A stretch of DNA of 45,587 nt from Micromonospora matsumotoense (GCF_900091525.1 NZ_FMCU01000034.1:1-45587), one strand, 5' to 3'; positions 7,835-16,447 are shown, counted from the first letter of the stretch. Program-made: numbers and translations. The notes: a model not told the origin generated them from the letters alone.

Positions 7835-8884
7835 ATGTGGCGGGGTCTGATCGAGACGTACCGGGACCGGCTGCCGGTCACCGACGCCACGCCCGTGGTC
7901 ACCCTGCACGAGGGGAACACCCCGCTGCTGCCCGCGCCGGCGCTCTCCGCCCGGCTCGGTGCCGACGTCTATCTGAAGGTCGAGGGGGCCAACCCCACCG
8001 GCTCGTTCAAGGACCGGGGCATGACGGTCGCCGTCTCCAAGGCGGTCGAGGCCGGCGACAAGGCGATCATCTGCGCCTCCACCGGCAACACCAGCGCCTC
8101 CGCCGCCGCGTACGCGGCCCGGGCCGGGATCACCTGCGCGGTGCTGGTGCCGCAGGGCAAGATCGCGCTGGGCAAGCTGGCCCAGGCGCTGGTGCACGGG
8201 GCCAAGCTGCTCCAGGTGCGGGGCAACTTCGACGACTGTCTCGCGCTGGCCTCGAAGCTCGCCCAGGACTTCCCCGTGGCCCTGGTCAACTCGGTCAACC
8301 CGGACCGCCTGCACGGCCAGAAGACGGCCGCGTTCGAGATCGTCGAGGCGCTCGGTGACGCCCCAGACATCCACTGCCTGCCGGTCGGCAACGCCGGCAA
8401 CATCTCCGCCTACTGGATGGGTTACTCGGAGGACCTGCGGGCCGGCAACGCCACCCGCGCTCCGAAGATGTACGGCTTCCAGGCCGCCGGCGCGGCCCCG
8501 ATCGTCAGCGGTCAGGTGGTGCCGGAGCCGTCGACCATCGCCACCGCCATCCGGATCGGCAACCCGGCGAGCTGGACCAAGGCGCTCGACGCCCGGGACG
8601 CCTCGCAGGGGCTGATCGCCGCCGTGACCGACCGGGAGATCCTCGCGGCCTACCGGCTGCTCGCCCGGGAGGTGGGGGTCTTCGTCGAGCTGGGCAGCGC
8701 GGCCAGCGTGGCGGGGCTGCTCCAGCAGGGCGCGGCGGGTCAGGTCCCGGCCGGCGCCACCGTGGTCTGCACGGTCACCGGCCACGGCCTCAAGGACCCG
8801 GAGTGGGCGATCTCCACCGCGCCCGCGCCGATCACCATCGCCAACGACGCCCTGACCGCCGCCCGCTCCCTCGACCTGGCCTGA
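7835..8884 (+). CDS. thrC: Threonine synthase
   Basis: PLP enzyme that converts O-phosphohomoserine to threonine. It is 349 aa; the PLP Lys is K59 in NPTGSFKDRGMT, and STGNTSASAAAYAA and the glycine-rich PVGNAGNISAYW bind the cofactor phosphate. The ATG at 7835 has a GAGGAGAG ribosome site; longer in-frame starts upstream look non-coding. It lies 114 nt after hom. Homoserine kinase (thrB), normally next, is displaced by 6.6 kb. A strong terminator follows. Confidence 0.96.
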   Translation: MWRGLIETYRDRLPVTDATPVVTLHEGNTPLLPAPALSARLGADVYLKVEGANPTGSFKDRGMTVAVSKAVEAGDKAIICASTGNTSASAAAYAARAGITCAVLVPQGKIALGKLAQALVHGAKLLQVRGNFDDCLALASKLAQDFPVALVNSVNPDRLHGQKTAAFEIVEALGDAPDIHCLPVGNAGNISAYWMGYSEDLRAGNATRAPKMYGFQAAGAAPIVSGQVVPEPSTIATAIRIGNPASWTKALDARDASQGLIAAVTDREILAAYRLLAREVGVFVELGSAASVAGLLQQGAAGQVPAGATVVCTVTGHGLKDPEWAISTAPAPITIANDALTAARSLDLA

Positions 8885-8950
8885 TCCCACCCCTGCCGGC
8901 CGCCCCGGCGACCGGTGCGGCGGTCACCCGCCGCCTGACCGGCGCGGCCC

Positions 8951-8983
8951 CCGCCGCCCGGTCGATCCGACCGGCGGCGGTTT
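8951..8983 (+). terminator. Terminator after thrC
   Basis: Near-perfect hairpin CCGCCG(C)CCGGTCG / CGACCGGCGGCGG with one bulged C and a 3-nt loop, followed by TTT. It lies 66 nt past the thrC stop and closes the argS-lysA-hom-thrC unit before the RND gene. Confidence 0.75.
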
Positions 8984-9095
8984 CCTGCGGTCGTCGGCCC
9001 CGACCGGGAGGCGGTGACCCCGTGCGGGGCAGGGGAGACCGGGTCGGGCAGACTTCGTAGACGCCTGTCCCCTCTCCCAGGAGTGAGCCACGCCG

Positions 9096-12000
9096 ATGTC
9101 GCTGCTCGCCAGATCCAGCCTCGCCAACCGGGGGCTCGTCGCCCTGATCGCGGTGGTGACCGCGGCGTTCGGGGCGTTCGCCGTCCCCTCGCTCAAGCAG
9201 CAGCTGCTGCCGTCGCTGGAGTTCCCCGGCGCGTTCGTCGTCGCGGTCTACCCGGGCGCCTCGCCGGAGATCGTCGAGGCGCAGGTCACCGAGCCGATCG
9301 AGAACAGCCTCCAGAGCATCCCCGGGCTGGAGAAGGTCACCTCCACCTCGCGGGAGGGGTCGGCGACGATCGCTGTGGAGTTCGTCTTCGGCACCGACAT
9401 CGACGACGTGGCCAACAAGATGCAGACCGCGCTGAGCCGGGTCGACGCGCAGCTGCCCGACGACGTGGACCCGCAGGTCATCACCGGCAGCACCGACGAC
9501 CTGCCGGCCGTGGTGCTGGCCGCCACCGGCGGCGGTGACGAGCAGGCGCTCGCCGCGAAGCTGCGCGACACCGTGGTGCCCGAGCTGGAGGGGATCGACG
9601 GCGTCCGGACGGTCGCCGTGACCGGCACCCGCGACCAGGTCGTGACGATCGTGCCCGACCCGGCGAAGTTCGCCGCCGCGAAGCTGAATCCGACCGCCAT
9701 CGCCACCGCGCTGAAGACCAACGGCATCGCCGTGCCGGCCGGTGCGGTCGTCGACGGCACCAGCGCGCTGCCGGTGCAGGTGGGCGCCCCGGTCACCACC
9801 CTCGACGAGTTGCGCGGCATCGCGCTCACCCCGACCGCGCCGAAGGCCGTCCCGGTCCGTCTCGGTGACGTGGCGACCGTCGAGCAGCAGCTCGCCCCGG
9901 CCACCGCGATCACCCGGACCAACGGCAAGGAGAGCATCGGCGTCCAGGTCACGGCGGCCCAGGACGGCAACGCCGTCCGCATCTCGCACGACATCCGGGA
10001 CCGGCTGGACGACCTCAGGTCGGCCTCCGGCACCGAGCTGACCATCGTGTTCGACCAGGCCCCGTTCGTGGAGAAGTCGATCGAGAGTCTGACCACCGAG
10101 GGGCTGCTCGGCCTGCTGATGGCGGTCGTGGTGATCCTGGTCTTCCTGCTCTCGATCCGGTCCACCCTGGTCACCGCGGTCTCCATCCCGCTGTCGGTGG
10201 TGGTGGCGCTGCTCGCCCTCTGGGTCGGCGACTACTCGCTCAACCTGCTCACCCTGGGCGCGCTCACCATCGCGGTCGGCCGGGTGGTCGACGACTCGAT
10301 CGTGGTGTTGGAGAACATCAAACGCCATCTGGAGTACGGCGAACCGAAACGGGACGCGATCGTCGCCGCCGTCCGCGAGGTGGCCGGGGCGGTCACCGCG
10401 TCGACGCTCACCACGGTCGCGGTGTTCGCGCCGATCGCCCTGGTGGGTGGCTTCGTCGGGCAGCTCTTCGCGCCGTTCGCGATCACCGTCACGGTGGCCC
10501 TGCTCGCCTCGCTGCTGGTGTCGCTGACGGTGATCCCGGTACTGGCGTACTGGTTCCTCAAGCCGCCGCGCGACGGCGCGGACGAGGCGGTCCGCCGGGC
10601 CGCCGAGGCCAAGGAGCTGCGCAGCCCGTTGCAGCGGGCGTACCTGCCGGTGATCGGGTTCGCCACCCGGACCCGCCGGACCCGGTGGATCACCGTGGCG
10701 GTGGGCGTCCTGCTGCTGTTCGGCACCTTCGGGCTGGCCCAGAAGCTGGAGACCAACTTCCTCGACGACTCCGGCCAGGACACCCTGAGCATCAGCCAGA
10801 AGCTGCCGGCCGGGTCGGGGCTGGCCGCCACCGACCAGGCGGCCCGCCTGGTGGAGGGGGTGCTGGGGCGTACCGACGGGGTCGAGACCTACCAGGTGAG
10901 CGTGGGCGGCAACGACCAGCCGTGGCTGGCGGGGGGTGGCAACAACACCGCCCGCTGGTCGGTGGCGCTCGGCGGTGACACCGACGCCAAGGAGATGAAG
11001 CAGGTCCTGCGCCGGGAGTTCGACAGGCTCGGCGCCGGGGCCGGTGAGCTGAGCTTCGACAACGGGCAGGGGGGCACCTCGGGCAACCAGTTGGAGGTGG
11101 TCGTCCAGGCCGCCGACACCGACACCCTGAACCGGGCCGCCGACCAGGTCCGGGGCGCGATGGCCGGCCTCTCCGGTGTCGAGGACGTCGCCACCAGCCT
11201 GGCCGACCGGGTGCCCCGGGTCGACGTCACCGTCGACCGGCTGGCCGCGGCCCGGGTGGGGCTGAGCGAGGCGGCGGTCGGGCAGTTGGTGTCGCAGGCG
11301 TACCGGGGCAGTCCGCTGGGCCGGGTGACGCTCGACGGTGGCCAGCAGGACGTGGTGCTGCGGACCACGGCCACCCCGCCGGCGACCGAGGAGCAGTTGC
11401 GGGCGTTGCCGGTGGGCCCGGTGAAGCTGGACGACATCGCCGACGTCACCCGGGGCGAGGGACCGCAGCAGGTCACCCGGATCGACGGTGAGCGCAGCGT
11501 GTCGGTGACCGGCACGGCCACCGGCTCCAACCTGGGCGCGACCACGACCGCGCTCAAGCAGCGGCTGGACGACCTGGACGTGCCGGGGGCGACGATCACC
11601 GTGGGCGGGGCGAGCGCCCAGCAGGAGGACGCCTTCGGCGACCTGGGCCTGGCCGTGCTGGCCGCGATCGCGATCGTCTTCCTGATCATGGTGGCGACGT
11701 TCCGGAGCATCATCCAGGCGCTGATCCTGCTGATCTCCATCCCGTTCGCGGCGACCGGCGCGATCGCCCTGCTGCTGGTCACCGGGACCCCGCTGGGCGT
11801 GCCGGCGTTGATCGGCGTGCTCATGCTGGTCGGCATCGTGGTGACCAACGCGATCGTGCTGCTGGACCTGGTCAACCAGTACCGGGCGCAGGGGATGAGC
11901 GTCAGCGAGGCGGTGGTCGAGGGTGGTCGACGCCGGCTGCGGCCGATCCTGATGACCGCGGTGGCCACCATCTTCGCGTTGCTGCCGATGGCCTTCGGGC

Positions 12001-12368
12001 TCACCGGGGAGGGTGGCTTCATCTCCCAGCCGCTCGCCGTGGTGGTGATCGGTGGCCTGCTCAGCTCCACCCTGCTCACCCTGGTCCTGGTGCCGACCCT
12101 CTACACGATGGTGGAGCACACCAAGGAGTCGCTGCGTGGGTGGCGGGCCGGCCGGCGGGGGAGGACCTCCGACGTCGACGCTCCGACCGGGACGCCCGCC
12201 GACCGGGACGCCGAGGTCCCGGCCCCGGTGGGTGCCCCGGCCGCCGAGGCGGCGACCGAGCCGCCGGCCCGGCCGACCCCGTCGGCGGCCCTGGTGGACG
12301 GCACGGACCAGTTCGAGGTGCTGCGGCTGCCGAAGAGCCGCCGGTCACCGCTGCCACCGGCCGAGTAA
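9096..12368 (+). CDS. RND-family efflux transporter (HAE1/SwrC-like)
   Basis: A 1090-aa proton-driven resistance-nodulation-division pump of the AcrB type. The topology shows TM1 at about residues 12-31, a large extracytoplasmic loop, six TM segments (about 340-500), a second loop and another membrane block (about 850-1010). TM4 keeps the proton-relay Asp pair D399-D400 (GRVVDDSIVVLENIK). In Gram-positives such proteins (YerP/SwrC) act without TolC or a periplasmic adaptor, and none is encoded nearby. Substrates are not predictable. A hydrophilic Pro/Ala/Glu-rich tail follows residue about 1015. It has an AGGAG ribosome site and lies between thrC and thrB, apparently as an insertion. Confidence 0.9.
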   Translation: MSLLARSSLANRGLVALIAVVTAAFGAFAVPSLKQQLLPSLEFPGAFVVAVYPGASPEIVEAQVTEPIENSLQSIPGLEKVTSTSREGSATIAVEFVFGTDIDDVANKMQTALSRVDAQLPDDVDPQVITGSTDDLPAVVLAATGGGDEQALAAKLRDTVVPELEGIDGVRTVAVTGTRDQVVTIVPDPAKFAAAKLNPTAIATALKTNGIAVPAGAVVDGTSALPVQVGAPVTTLDELRGIALTPTAPKAVPVRLGDVATVEQQLAPATAITRTNGKESIGVQVTAAQDGNAVRISHDIRDRLDDLRSASGTELTIVFDQAPFVEKSIESLTTEGLLGLLMAVVVILVFLLSIRSTLVTAVSIPLSVVVALLALWVGDYSLNLLTLGALTIAVGRVVDDSIVVLENIKRHLEYGEPKRDAIVAAVREVAGAVTASTLTTVAVFAPIALVGGFVGQLFAPFAITVTVALLASLLVSLTVIPVLAYWFLKPPRDGADEAVRRAAEAKELRSPLQRAYLPVIGFATRTRRTRWITVAVGVLLLFGTFGLAQKLETNFLDDSGQDTLSISQKLPAGSGLAATDQAARLVEGVLGRTDGVETYQVSVGGNDQPWLAGGGNNTARWSVALGGDTDAKEMKQVLRREFDRLGAGAGELSFDNGQGGTSGNQLEVVVQAADTDTLNRAADQVRGAMAGLSGVEDVATSLADRVPRVDVTVDRLAAARVGLSEAAVGQLVSQAYRGSPLGRVTLDGGQQDVVLRTTATPPATEEQLRALPVGPVKLDDIADVTRGEGPQQVTRIDGERSVSVTGTATGSNLGATTTALKQRLDDLDVPGATITVGGASAQQEDAFGDLGLAVLAAIAIVFLIMVATFRSIIQALILLISIPFAATGAIALLLVTGTPLGVPALIGVLMLVGIVVTNAIVLLDLVNQYRAQGMSVSEAVVEGGRRRLRPILMTAVATIFALLPMAFGLTGEGGFISQPLAVVVIGGLLSSTLLTLVLVPTLYTMVEHTKESLRGWRAGRRGRTSDVDAPTGTPADRDAEVPAPVGAPAAEAATEPPARPTPSAALVDGTDQFEVLRLPKSRRSPLPPAE

Positions 12369-12480
12369 CTCCGTCCACGGGCGACTGCGCCCACCGAGTA
12401 GCTCCGTCGAGGGGTTAGCTCCGTCGACCGGCCAGGGCCGGCGACCGAGTGGCTCCGTCGACCGAATTGGGCCGTCGACC
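12361..12480. repeat. Degenerate CTCCGTCGACC repeat array
   Basis: CTCCGTC occurs at 12369, 12402, 12419 and 12453, with a related GCCGTCGACC at 12471. Flanks are often CGAGTRG upstream and GACC downstream. Spacings of 33, 17, 34 and 18 nt suggest a unit of about 17 bp with some copies lost. The first copy overlaps the stop codon of the RND gene. Confidence 0.45.
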
Positions 12481-12517
12481 GCGCCGCGACCGTCAGTCGG
12501 GTCGCGGCGCGGTCGAC
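12474..12517 (+). terminator. Hairpin 1 after the RND gene
   Basis: Perfect 18-bp inverted repeat GTCGACCGCGCCGCGACC (12474-12491) / GGTCGCGGCGCGGTCGAC (12500-12517) with an 8-nt loop. It is a probable terminator about 105 nt after the RND stop, and the first of three consecutive perfect hairpins. Confidence 0.6.
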
Positions 12518-12540
12518 GCGCCAGGGCGTACCACGACCGC

Positions 12541-12569
12541 GACCGCGCCGGGCCAGGCCCGGCGCGGTC
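12541..12569. repeat. Hairpin 2: 29-nt palindrome
   Basis: GACCGCGCCGGGCC (12541-12554), a single A, then GGCCCGGCGCGGTC (12556-12569): 14-bp arms with a 1-nt centre. It shares GACCGCGCC with hairpin 1. Its role is unknown; it could be a second terminator or a protein-binding palindrome. Confidence 0.55.
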
Positions 12570-12579
12570 GTCGCCGTCC

Positions 12580-12618
12580 GACGCGCCCCCGGCCGGGACC
12601 ACCTGCCGGGGGCGCGTC
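12580..12618. repeat. Hairpin 3
   Basis: Perfect 14-bp inverted repeat GACGCGCCCCCGGC (12580-12593) / GCCGGGGGCGCGTC (12605-12618) with an 11-nt loop, just upstream of the deacetylase promoter. The 337-nt gap 12369-12705 holds nothing else apart from the repeats and the short upstream ORF listed. Confidence 0.55.
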
Positions 12619-12652
12619 GTGCCGGGCCCGGGACATCGCGTCGACCGGGGGG

Positions 12653-12658
12653 TACGGT
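12653..12658 (+). promoter_or_regulatory. -10 element before a leaderless upstream ORF
   Basis: TACGGT ends 6 nt before a GTG at 12665, the spacing seen at argS and thrB. No -35 consensus is evident. Confidence 0.35.
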
Positions 12659-12664
12659 CACCCT

Positions 12665-12706
12665 GTGGTCATCTACCGTCGGTCATCGTCCATCCACCCT
12701 GGGTGA
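12665..12706 (+). CDS. 13-codon leaderless upstream ORF
   Basis: GTG at 12665 opens a 13-aa ORF (residues VVIYRRSSSIHPG). Its TGA (12704-12706) shares its last A with the ATG of the deacetylase at 12706. A -10 hexamer lies 6 nt upstream and the deacetylase ATG lacks a strong ribosome site. Translation of this ORF could therefore deliver ribosomes to the main gene by termination-reinitiation. This is inferred from position only. Confidence 0.3.
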   Translation: MVIYRRSSSIHPG

Positions 12707-13551
12707 TGGCGCGGGGTGAGGCAGAGACGACCGACCCGGACGGCGGGCGGTGGGGCCGACGGCGGGTGCTGGGCGGCGGGGCGCTGCTGGCCGGGGGCAT
12801 CACGCTGGGCGCCGTCGGCATGTCGCAGGGGGCGGGGCTCGCCGACCGGCACCTGCCGCTCTCCGGCGGCCCGGCCAGTGCCACCGTCGGCAATCGGCGA
12901 CAGGACGTCGGTGCGGGTGGACTCCAGGTGGTGTGGCACGTGCCGGCGACCGAACGGCTGATCGCGCTGACCTTCGACGACGGCCCGCTGCCGCAGTGGA
13001 CGCCGACCGTGCTGGACATCCTGGACCGGCACGCGGTACCGGCGACCTTCTTCCTGGTCGGCGCGCGGGTCCGCCGGCACGCCGGGCTGATCCGGGGGCG
13101 GCTGACCCGACACGAGGTGGGCAACCACAGCTGGCGGCACCGGGACCTGGCGAGGTTGGCCGCCACCGAGGTGCACGACGACCTGCGCCGGTCGCACGAG
13201 GCCATCACCGAGGTCACCGGGGTGCCGCCCCGGCTGGTCCGGCCGCCGTACGGGCACCTGGGCGGCGGGGTGCTGCACGCTGCCGTACGCCTCGACTACC
13301 GCGTCGTGCTCTGGTCGTTGCAGATGGTGGAGGGCGAGTTCCCGGACGACCCGGCCGGACACGCCCGACGGATCGTGGCCGACGTCGTGCCGGGCACCAT
13401 CCTGCTCGCCCACGACGCGGGTTCGGAGAACCGGCAGGTGGCGGTGCGGGGCCTGGACGCGATGATCACCGGCCTGCGGGCCCGCGGCTACACCTTCGTC
13501 ACGGTCTCCCAGTTGCTGAGCCGGGCGAGCGGACCGCGCGTGGGCGGGTAG
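12706..13551 (+). CDS. Polysaccharide deacetylase, Tat-type signal
   Basis: A 281-aa exported NodB-homology enzyme, likely removing N-acetyl groups from peptidoglycan or another amino-polysaccharide. The N-terminus has a twin-arginine-like motif RRRVLGG followed by a hydrophobic stretch (about residues 18-37). The NodB motifs are present: LTFDDGP (general base Asp and first metal ligand), HEVGNHSWRH (metal His pair), RPPYG, and the final ILLAHD. The ATG at 12706 overlaps the stop of a 13-codon upstream ORF; a GTG at 12703 is also in frame. The MFS gene follows 11 nt later. Confidence 0.85.
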   Translation: MARGEAETTDPDGGRWGRRRVLGGGALLAGGITLGAVGMSQGAGLADRHLPLSGGPASATVGNRRQDVGAGGLQVVWHVPATERLIALTFDDGPLPQWTPTVLDILDRHAVPATFFLVGARVRRHAGLIRGRLTRHEVGNHSWRHRDLARLAATEVHDDLRRSHEAITEVTGVPPRLVRPPYGHLGGGVLHAAVRLDYRVVLWSLQMVEGEFPDDPAGHARRIVADVVPGTILLAHDAGSENRQVAVRGLDAMITGLRARGYTFVTVSQLLSRASGPRVGG

Positions 13552-13554
13552 GGT
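13549..13554 (+). promoter_or_regulatory. Possible -10 element for the MFS gene
   Basis: TAGGGT overlaps the stop codon of the deacetylase and ends 8 nt before the GTG at 13563, where no ribosome site is visible. The gene may have its own leaderless transcript besides read-through. Confidence 0.3.
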
Positions 13555-13562
13555 CCGGGCAC

Positions 13563-14807
13563 GTGTCCTCTCCGCTCTCCGTTCTCGTCCGCAACCGGGA
13601 CTTCCGCAACCTCTTCCTGGCCGAGCTGGTGGTCTTCGGCGCCGACTGGTTCGTCATGGTGCCGCTGTTGGTGCTGCTGCCGCAGTTGACCGGCAGTGGC
13701 GTGTGGGGCGCACTGGTGCTGGCCCTGGACACCGGCGTGTTGGCGCTACTGCTGCCGTACACCGGGACCATCGCCGACCGGTTCGACCGCCGGAAGGTGA
13801 TGATGGCCGCGAACGGCGTGACCCTGCTCGGCGTGCTGCTGCTGCTCGGTGTGCGCGACGCCGGCACGGCCTGGCTGGCCATGGTGGCGATCGCGGCGGT
13901 GGCGGTCGGCAAGGCGTTCTACTCGCCGGCCGCGCAGGCCGCCCTGCCCAACGTGGTCGACCCGGCCGACCTGGCCGCCGGCAACGCCATCGCCGGGTCC
14001 GCCTGGGGGACGATGACGGTGGTCGGCGCGTCCCTCGGCGGTGTGTTGAGCGCGGTGGTCGGGCCGTACGCCTGCTTCTGGGTGGGGGCGGTCGGCCTGG
14101 TGCTGGCGGCGGGCCTGGCGGCGCTGATCCGCCGGCCGTTGCAGGCGGCCCGGGAGGTCGGCCGGCCGACGCCGCGCACCTGGCCGGCGATCCGTGAGGC
14201 GCTGGGGCACATCCGGCACCGGCCCCGGGTGCTGGCGCTGGTCACCGTCAAGTCGGCGGTGGGCCTGGGCAACGGCGTGCTGACCGTGTTCCCCCTGCTG
14301 GCCGCCGTGTACGGGGTCGGGCCGGTGGGCACCGGTCTGCTCTTCGCGGCGCGGGGGGCGGGGGCGCTGGTCGGGCCGATCCTGATGAGCCGGGTGCTGA
14401 CCAACCGGGCCTGGCTGCTGCCCGGCCTGGCCCTGTCGATGTCGCTGTACGGGCTGGCCTACCTGGGCGCGGCGGTGGCGAGCTGGTTCCCGCTGGTGCT
14501 GCTGCTGGTCTTCGTGGCCCACTTCGGCGGCGGCAGCAACTGGGTGCTGTCGAACTTCGCGCTGCAGGGCGAGGTGCCCGACCGGCTGCGGGGCCGGGTC
14601 TTCGCCACCGACATGATGCTGGCGACCCTGGCGATCTCGGTCAGTCAGCTGGTGGTGGCCGGCGTGGTCGACCTGGTGGACGAGCGGGTGGTGCTGGCCG
14701 GCTGCGGCCTGGTCACCGTCGTCTACGCGGTGGGCTGGCGGATCGCCACCCGCCGGCTCTCGCTCACCGACCCGGCCACCGGCACGGACCCGCTGCCCGC
14801 CCGCTGA
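13563..14807 (+). CDS. MFS transporter
   Basis: A 414-aa major facilitator with about 12 hydrophobic segments in two halves. The loop between TM2 and TM3 carries the MFS motif A variant GTIADRFDRRKVMM. The beginning (VLVRNRDFRNLFLAELVVFGADWF) resembles EntS/MefA-type exporters, so a drug or siderophore exporter is plausible, but the substrate cannot be told. The GTG start lies 11 nt after the deacetylase stop without a ribosome site. It is convergent with the next gene. Confidence 0.85.
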   Translation: MSSPLSVLVRNRDFRNLFLAELVVFGADWFVMVPLLVLLPQLTGSGVWGALVLALDTGVLALLLPYTGTIADRFDRRKVMMAANGVTLLGVLLLLGVRDAGTAWLAMVAIAAVAVGKAFYSPAAQAALPNVVDPADLAAGNAIAGSAWGTMTVVGASLGGVLSAVVGPYACFWVGAVGLVLAAGLAALIRRPLQAAREVGRPTPRTWPAIREALGHIRHRPRVLALVTVKSAVGLGNGVLTVFPLLAAVYGVGPVGTGLLFAARGAGALVGPILMSRVLTNRAWLLPGLALSMSLYGLAYLGAAVASWFPLVLLLVFVAHFGGGSNWVLSNFALQGEVPDRLRGRVFATDMMLATLAISVSQLVVAGVVDLVDERVVLAGCGLVTVVYAVGWRIATRRLSLTDPATGTDPLPAR

Positions 14808-14854
14808 CCGTCGCACCTGGCCCGGTCGGCGTGGTCCCACCGCGGCGGGGCGGC

Positions 14855-15394
14855 TCAGTTGGTGGGGTCGGCCTGCGGCGGGGCGGCCGGCGGCCGGTCG
14901 CTCCCGCCCCACGGCCCGGCGGCCTGGTGCGGCGTCACCGGGCCGACGCCCGGGTGGCCGGCGGCGAATCCCGGTGGGAGGCCACCGGTGGCGAGCCCGG
15001 TGGACGCGGCGCCGGGCGGGGGCGTCCAGGCGCCCCACGGCTGGCCCGGCGCGGGGGTCGCGGCGCGGCCGGTGAACACGGCGGCGACGATGAGGCCCAG
15101 CCCGATCGGGTAGCCGATCCAGCCGACCGCGCTGGCGGCGAGGTTCATCAGCTCGAACTGCCGCATCCCGCCGGAGAGGGCACGGGACCGGATCAGCTCG
15201 GGCAGGGCCGCCAGCCAGGCGGTGCTGAACAGCTCCACCAGCAGCAGGACAGCGGCCCCGGCGAGCAGCAACGACCGGGCCCGGCCGGGCAGCCGGCGGC
15301 GGGCGGTGGCGGCGAGCACCAGGACGGTGAGCAGCGTGAGCAGTACGGGCAGGTGTCCCACCAACTGCGTGACCCGGTAACCGAACATTCCCAC
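14855..15394 (-). CDS. Small membrane protein with Pro/Gly-rich tail
   Basis: A 179-aa protein of unknown function. Three hydrophobic segments are visible at about residues 8-30, 40-65 and 86-108 (LAASAVGWIGYPIGLGLIVAAVF). A C-terminal low-complexity tail from about 112 is rich in Pro, Gly and Ala. An AGGAGG ribosome site precedes the GTG at 15394; an ATG two codons later is an alternative start. It is convergent with the MFS gene and divergent from thrB. I do not recognise a family. Confidence 0.65.
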   Translation of the reverse strand: MGMFGYRVTQLVGHLPVLLTLLTVLVLAATARRRLPGRARSLLLAGAAVLLLVELFSTAWLAALPELIRSRALSGGMRQFELMNLAASAVGWIGYPIGLGLIVAAVFTGRAATPAPGQPWGAWTPPPGAASTGLATGGLPPGFAAGHPGVGPVTPHQAAGPWGGSDRPPAAPPQADPTN

Positions 15395-15490
15395 GTCGCC
15401 TCCTGAGCGGCTGATAGATGGGCGTCAGGCTAACCGAGGTGATCCAGTCCCACCGGCCGGGCGAGCGGGTGCCAGGTCAGCCCCGGGCCC

Positions 15491-15496
15491 TAGCAT
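15491..15496 (+). promoter_or_regulatory. -10 element for leaderless thrB
   Basis: TAGCAT ends 6 nt before the GTG at 15503, and no ribosome site is present. The arrangement is the same as at argS. thrB therefore has its own promoter in this genome. Confidence 0.5.
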
Positions 15497-15502
15497 GAGC
15501 CG

Positions 15503-16447
15503 GTGCCGACGACTTTCGCCTCCGGGCCGGTGCGGGTGCGGGTGCCCGCGACCAGTGCCAACCTGGGCCCCGGGTTCGACGCCCTCGGGCTCGCCCTCGC
15601 CCTGCACGACGACGTGGCCGCCGAGGTGACCTCGGCCGACGTCCGGGTGGTGGTGACCGGTGAGGGGGCCGGTGAGCTGCCGCAGGACGACCGGCACCTG
15701 CTGGTGGTCGCCATGCGGGCCGCCTTCGACCTGCTCGGTGGGCAGCCGCCGGGGCTGGCGCTGGAGTGCGTCAACCGGATCCCGCAGGCGCGCGGCCTGG
15801 GGTCCTCCTCGGCGGCGATCGTGGCCGGGGTGCTGCTGGCCCGGGGCCTGGTCACCGGCGGCGCGCAGCGGCTCGACGACGACGCGGTGCTGCGGCTGGC
15901 CGCCGAGATCGAGGGTCATCCGGACAATGTCGCACCCTGCCTGCGCGGCGGGTTCACCATCGCCTGGACCGAGCCGGGCGGCGGCCGGGCGGTCTCGTTG
16001 CCGGTGGCGGCCGGGGTGCGCCCCACGGTCTTCGTACCGGGGGAGCGGGGACTGACGGCCACCGCGCGGGCGGCCCTGCCGTCGACCGTGCCGCACGGGG
16101 ACGCGGCGCTGAACGCGGGCCGGTCGGCGTTGCTGGTGCACGCGTTGACCGCCGAGCCGGCGTTGCTGCTGCCGGCCACCGTCGACCGGTTGCACCAGGA
16201 TTACCGCGCGCCGGGAATGCCGCAGACGGCTGCCCTGGTCAGCGCGTTGCGTGCGGCGGGTGTGGCGGCCGTGGTCAGTGGGGCGGGCCCGACCGTGCTG
16301 GCGTTCACCGAGCCACCCGAGGGGTTCACCCCGGGAACAGAATGGGAAGTCTGGCGGTTGCCGGTAGAGGTGCGCGGAGCGACGGTCGCACGGGGTAGAC
16401 TGGGACACGCCGAGCGGGACCCTGTTGCCGCAGGTCGGAAGAGTTGA
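15503..16447 (+). CDS. thrB: Homoserine kinase
   Basis: GHMP-family kinase that phosphorylates homoserine to O-phosphohomoserine, the substrate of ThrC. It is 314 aa. Motif 1 is VRVPATSANLGPGFDALG, the ATP-binding motif 2 is PQARGLGSSSAAIVAG (about residues 94-109), and the C-terminal motif 3 is AVVSGAGPTVLAF. The GTG start lacks a ribosome site and appears leaderless. In most actinobacteria thrB abuts thrC; here it is 6.6 kb away, behind four unrelated genes, and directly upstream of rho. Confidence 0.96.
   Translation: MPTTFASGPVRVRVPATSANLGPGFDALGLALALHDDVAAEVTSADVRVVVTGEGAGELPQDDRHLLVVAMRAAFDLLGGQPPGLALECVNRIPQARGLGSSSAAIVAGVLLARGLVTGGAQRLDDDAVLRLAAEIEGHPDNVAPCLRGGFTIAWTEPGGGRAVSLPVAAGVRPTVFVPGERGLTATARAALPSTVPHGDAALNAGRSALLVHALTAEPALLLPATVDRLHQDYRAPGMPQTAALVSALRAAGVAAVVSGAGPTVLAFTEPPEGFTPGTEWEVWRLPVEVRGATVARGRLGHAERDPVAAGRKS

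Noticed and set aside
8832..12119. 1095-aa open frame on the minus strand opposite the RND gene
   Set aside because: Shadow frame of a high-GC gene: low-complexity His/Arg/Gly/Asp-rich translation with no domain, while the plus strand has a complete transporter.
15491..15502. ATG at 15495 as the thrB start
   Set aside because: Not in frame with thrB; it is part of the TAGCAT -10 hexamer.
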